Assembly (NCBI GenBank): GCA_016182725.1
Contig: JACPFZ010000004.1
Span: 1-14,716 of the forward strand
DNA: 14,716 nt
Direction: 5' to 3'
Origin: Candidatus Gottesmanbacteria bacterium
Lineage (GTDB): Bacteria > Patescibacteriota > Microgenomatia > UBA10105 > UBA927
In this document: positions 11,957-14,716 of the stretch, one piece after another
How the letters are laid out: each line of letters begins with the position of its first letter
How positions within the stretch are numbered: the stretch's first letter is position 1
Program-made: the position numbers and the translations under genes
The notes under the pieces: generated by a model
The model's input: only the letters and a program-made list of their open reading frames with translations
Database searches by the model: none
What the model was told of the DNA's origin: nothing

Positions 11957-13120
11957 GTGAAGAAAATACTTATTTTGTTTTTTACCTGGCGCATTCTTCT
12001 TTTTATTCCCTTGTATGTAGGCTATCAATTGATCCCATATCGGCCGGGATATCACTACACGTCTACCGCGTTTTTTGTAAATAGGAGCAGTCTTAATCCG
12101 GTGACGCATTTTTTGCTTTCGCCGTGGGCAAATTTTGACGGCATCTATTATCTCCTTATCGGAAGCCGTGGTTATACGGTGGAAGCGGGATTTTTTCCGC
12201 TTCTACCCCTCATGCTTCATCCGATTAAACTCATCTTTGGCAGCGTTACGTTATTTGAACTTGCACCATACCTCACCAGCATTGCGTTCGTAAGCCTCTT
12301 TTCCCTTATGGGTATGCTTTTCCTGTACCGTTTGATTCGTTTGGATTATGATACAACAACTGCTTTTCGATCTCTTCTCTTTTTACTCGTTTTTCCCACC
12401 GCATTTTTCTTCGCAACGGTGTACGCAGAAGGACTGTTCTTGCTTCTTTCTGTTGCATCATTATACTTTGCCAGAAGAAGGCAGTGGCTGTTTGCCAGCC
12501 TTGCAGCATTACTTCTGACCGCGACGCGGCCGGTCGGGTTAGCAATTATTCCTGCACTTTTGTATGAACTGTATGTGGGCGAGTTTCATAAGAAACATAC
12601 ATGGAGGAACCTTCTTAAAGCAAGTCCATTGCTTTTGTCTCCGCTGGGATTCGTCGGATATATAATCTTTAACAACATAACATGGGGGAATCCGTTGTAT
12701 TTTATCTATGCGCAGGGACAGTTTCAAAACAATCGCTCGGTAGAACATCTCGTGCTGATTCCGCAAACTATATTCCGCTACGTCAAAATTTTTATCACCG
12801 TTCCGATGGCACAATTCGAATGGTGGGTTGCACTCCTTGAGTTTTCCGCATTCTTTTTCGCAGTAGCTCTGTTGTATGTTGCCTGGCGAAAAAAAGTCCG
12901 CATGTCGTATCTCCTGCTCTCCCTTTTTGCCTTCCTTTTGCCCACCTCAACCGGTACGTTTACCGCTTTACCGCGCTATATCGTGGTTCTTTTTCCCTTA
13001 TTTCTTGCTTTAGCACTCGTTCTTCGTACGCGCACTGCTCAAGTGACGTACATAGTAGTAAGTGTGTTTCTTTTGGGACTTCTCTTTGCGCTTTTTTCCC
13101 GTGGTTTTTTCGTTGCGTAA
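11957..13120 (+). CDS. PIG-V/Gpi18-like GT-C family mannosyltransferase, polytopic membrane protein
   Basis: A 387-aa membrane protein with about ten hydrophobic spans. The first luminal-type loop carries WANFDGIYYLLIGSRGY (57-73) followed by FFPLLPLM (79-86), the pattern of PIG-V/Gpi18 enzymes, in which the Asp of the W-x-x-x-D-G motif is the likely catalytic base and a polyprenyl-phosphate sugar the donor. Bacterial members probably glycosylate envelope lipids or proteins; the acceptor is unknown. I choose GTG 11957, which begins with KKILILFFTW, lies 9 nt after a TATACT box and leaves the upstream GTG 11939 overlapping that box. TATPVG-like ATRPVGLAIIP and GNPLYFIYAQGQF in the middle also fit the family. 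It is divergent from the CofE-like gene; no terminator was found after it. Confidence 0.8.
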   Translation: MKKILILFFTWRILLFIPLYVGYQLIPYRPGYHYTSTAFFVNRSSLNPVTHFLLSPWANFDGIYYLLIGSRGYTVEAGFFPLLPLMLHPIKLIFGSVTLFELAPYLTSIAFVSLFSLMGMLFLYRLIRLDYDTTTAFRSLLFLLVFPTAFFFATVYAEGLFLLLSVASLYFARRRQWLFASLAALLLTATRPVGLAIIPALLYELYVGEFHKKHTWRNLLKASPLLLSPLGFVGYIIFNNITWGNPLYFIYAQGQFQNNRSVEHLVLIPQTIFRYVKIFITVPMAQFEWWVALLEFSAFFFAVALLYVAWRKKVRMSYLLLSLFAFLLPTSTGTFTALPRYIVVLFPLFLALALVLRTRTAQVTYIVVSVFLLGLLFALFSRGFFVA

Positions 13121-13140
13121 GTGCGCAAGTGTCGTATTTT

Positions 13141-13149
13141 TGCTATAAT
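13141..13149 (+). promoter_or_regulatory. Extended -10 promoter of tRNA-Glu
   Basis: TGC-TATAAT is a perfect extended -10 box ending 8 nt before the first base of the mature tRNA. Confidence 0.7.
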
Positions 13150-13157
13150 TAGCGTGC

Positions 13158-13231
13158 GCCCCGTTCGTCTAGCGGCCCAGGACATCTGGTTTTCAGCCAG
13201 AGAATCGCCGGTTCGAATCCGGCACGGGGTA
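13158..13231 (+). tRNA. tRNA-Glu (anticodon UUC)
   Basis: Acceptor stem is GCCCCGT/ACGGGGT with a G-U first pair. The D-arm region GTTCGTCTAGCGGCCCAGGACA is nearly that of other bacterial tRNA-Glu. The anticodon arm TCTGG-TTTTCAG-CCAGA has TTC at 34-36, the T-arm is GCCGG-TTCGAAT-CCGGC and the discriminator is A. CCA is not encoded. The recombinase gene starts 175 nt after it, so the tRNA may mark the edge of an integrated element. Confidence 0.95.
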
Positions 13232-13405
13232 CTTTTTCAGAAATCTCGGCGGAGCCGGTCAGATGGCTCTGCGCGGGTAGGGTCGCGCAGAGCGTCGCGA
13301 AGGGCTGCCGGTAGTCGGCGACGAGCCGACGCTTACGAGGAAAAAGAACAAAAAGAACCCGCACATATTGCTCGCGACGCTCAAGCAATATGGAAAGACC
13401 TGCCT
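13232..13405. other. GC-rich, hairpin-rich spacer between tRNA-Glu and the recombinase
   Basis: By eye 13244-13335 is far more GC-rich than its surroundings and is packed with dyads: CGGC-GGA-GCCG (13247-13257), a perfect 10-bp stem GCTCTGCGCG/CGCGCAGAGC with an 8-nt loop (13266-13293), and GTCGGC/GCCGAC (13314-13330) nested in GCGTCG/CGACGC. A 9-bp inverted repeat CATATTGCT/AGCAATATG (13364-13372, 13384-13392) follows just before the recombinase RBS. The recombinase frame is open through the spacer but without a credible start. Confidence 0.6.
13364..13392. repeat. 9-bp inverted repeat before the recombinase gene, possible att site or operator
   Basis: CATATTGCT and AGCAATATG flank 11 nt and end 13 nt before the recombinase ATG. 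Sites used by serine recombinases are often imperfect inverted repeats next to the gene, but a self-regulatory operator would look the same. Confidence 0.4.
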
Positions 13406-14716
13406 ATGAAGTACATATTATATTGCCGTAAAAGTACGGATGAAAAAGATAAACAAGTCCTCTCAATCGAGGCGCAGATCACTGAGCTCAAAGAGTTTGC
13501 CCAGCGCGAGAAGCTTTCCGTCGTAGAAGTCATTACAGAGGCAAAAACCGCCAAAATCCCTGGCCGCGAACAGTTTGCAGAAGTATTGCGAAAGATTGAA
13601 AAGGGTGAAGCTGATGGTATCTTATCGTGGCACCCTGATCGCTTGGCCAGAAACTCCATAGACGGCGGAAAGGTTATCTATCTTTTAGATACAGGCCACC
13701 TCAAAGACCTCAAATTCCCTACTTTCTGGTTTGAAAATACGCCGCAGGGAAAATTTATGCTCTCTATCGCCTTCGGACAGTCAAAATACTACGTTGATAA
13801 CCTTTCCGAGAACGTGAAGCGTGGACTGCGGCAAAAACTCCGCAATGGTATCTGGCCAAGCAAAGCGCCGTTTGGGTATTTTAACGATCTGAAAGTTAGA
13901 GACATACAGATTGACGCTGAAAAATCCAAAATCATCAAAAAAGCATTTACTCTGTTCGCGTCCGGAAGATCGTTTGCTGATATTTGCCGGTTTTTGCATC
14001 AATACGGGATTGATCGAATAGACGGAAAACCCCTGAAGGTTGATCGAATAAAAAATATGCTCACCAACTCGTTCTATATCGGTATCTTAAAGTTCAATAA
14101 AGAAATATACGAAGGCGTTCACAAAACATTTATCACCAAACAACTTTTCGAGCAGGTACAAAAGCAAGTGAAAAAGATTGAGCGTCCGCGTGATGGTGGG
14201 CGTAATTTCGCCTTTGCCGGTCTTGCGAAATGCGGTGAGTGCGGGGCGGCGATCACCGCAGAACAGCATACGAAGGTTTACAAACACACTCGCGGCGAAG
14301 TTGCCTACATTTACTACCGATGCACGAAGAAACTCAAAGCGTGTTCACAGCGATACATTCAGGAGCCGGATTTCGAGGCGCAACTTCGCACAATCGTCGA
14401 AAAAGCCGGATTACCGGACGCTTGGGAACCGGATTGGCGAGCATGGCTAGCAGACGATGAAAAGCAGGAGCAACAAAACACAGAACGAAATGCAGAGACG
14501 ATCAATCGTGAGATGGAAACAGTTGATCGAAAATTAAATCTACTTCTTGATAGCTACCTTGATGGAGTTGTTGAGGCTGAAACCTACAAGCAAAAGAAAA
14601 ACGAATTATTCGAGAAAAAACTGAAATTGCAGGAAGATTTGGTCAAAATTAACACAGTCGGTTCTAGTTGGCTCGAACCGATGAAGGACTATGTGGATTG
14701 CGCCTTCCAGGCGCAA
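13406..14716 (+). CDS. Large serine recombinase (resolvase/integrase), 3' end beyond the window
   Basis: 437 residues are visible and the frame is still open at the window end. The N-terminal resolvase domain has YCRKS with the nucleophile Ser10, LSIEAQ (19-24) and WHPDRLARNS (75-84) with conserved arginines. The long helix follows (QSKYYVDNLSENVKRGLRQK), then the recombinase domain from about 150 to 260 (APFGY, then NSFYIGILKF), a zinc ribbon with Cys276, Cys279, Cys306 and Cys313, and a coiled coil at about 352-415, as in large serine integrases of phages and ICEs. The start ATG 13406 has GGAAAG 8 nt before it. The enzyme should join att sites to insert or remove the element that presumably continues to the right. 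Its position beside tRNA-Glu suggests this is the element's edge. Confidence 0.9.
   Translation, partial: MKYILYCRKSTDEKDKQVLSIEAQITELKEFAQREKLSVVEVITEAKTAKIPGREQFAEVLRKIEKGEADGILSWHPDRLARNSIDGGKVIYLLDTGHLKDLKFPTFWFENTPQGKFMLSIAFGQSKYYVDNLSENVKRGLRQKLRNGIWPSKAPFGYFNDLKVRDIQIDAEKSKIIKKAFTLFASGRSFADICRFLHQYGIDRIDGKPLKVDRIKNMLTNSFYIGILKFNKEIYEGVHKTFITKQLFEQVQKQVKKIERPRDGGRNFAFAGLAKCGECGAAITAEQHTKVYKHTRGEVAYIYYRCTKKLKACSQRYIQEPDFEAQLRTIVEKAGLPDAWEPDWRAWLADDEKQEQQNTERNAETINREMETVDRKLNLLLDSYLDGVVEAETYKQKKNELFEKKLKLQEDLVKINTVGSSWLEPMKDYVDCAFQAQ

Noticed and set aside
13149..13388. 79-aa - strand ORF ending in VPRAGFEPAILWLKTRCPGP
   Set aside because: This is the known false translation of a tRNA gene read in reverse; it covers tRNA-Glu and the GC-rich spacer.
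1..14716. CRISPR array, rRNA or recoded UGA (as in Gracilibacteria/SR1)
   Set aside because: No regularly spaced repeats or rRNA sequence were seen, and genes such as the PRTase at 2745-3305 end in UGA with no in-frame UGA elsewhere.

Overview
The window looks like a piece of a Patescibacteria (CPR, Parcubacteria-like) genome. The grounds are compact genes, a divergent CTP synthase, bL19 followed directly by a YraN-family protein, a CofE-like ligase without any other F420 gene in view, a PIG-V/Gpi18-type membrane glycosyltransferase, and several genes whose start codon sits 5-9 nt after a -10 box (leaderless or nearly so). The standard code fits: UGA works as stop. The taxon is inferred from gene types, not from a search.

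Layout. 1-3305: pyrimidine block on the + strand, with the 3' tail of a probable dihydroorotase gene, pyrF, a class I SAM methyltransferase, pyrE and an adenine/xanthine-type phosphoribosyltransferase. 3306-3530: a short promoter-to-terminator stretch. 3531-8066: a more GC-rich, SD-driven operon bounded by imperfect inverted repeats. It encodes an NMT1/THI5-type ABC importer (binding protein, ATPase, permease) followed by two tandem, divergent MTAP/PNP-type phosphorylase homologues. It lies between the pyr block and pyrG and appears to be acquired. 8141-10599: pyrG (broken by a 23-bp tandem duplication), rplS and yraN. 10610-11885, - strand: a 52-aa membrane protein, tRNA-Lys(UUU) and a CofE-like ligase. 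11957-13120, + strand: a GT-C type glycosyltransferase. 13158 to the end: tRNA-Glu(UUC), a GC-rich hairpin-rich spacer and a large serine recombinase that runs off the window, probably the edge of an integrated element.

How it may work. PyrC/PyrF/PyrE/PyrG belong to UMP-to-CTP synthesis and the second PRTase to base salvage. The inserted operon reads as a solute-uptake module: an importer of the family that carries pyrimidine- or flavin-like and sulfonate solutes, coupled to two nucleoside-phosphorylase-fold proteins, so import and phosphorolysis of a nucleoside-like compound is a reasonable but unproved reading. The importer genes show apparent deletions (a frameshifted ATPase C-terminus and a probable gap in the binding protein). 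With the pyrG duplication, this means the region is either decaying or contains assembly errors, which only read mapping can decide.
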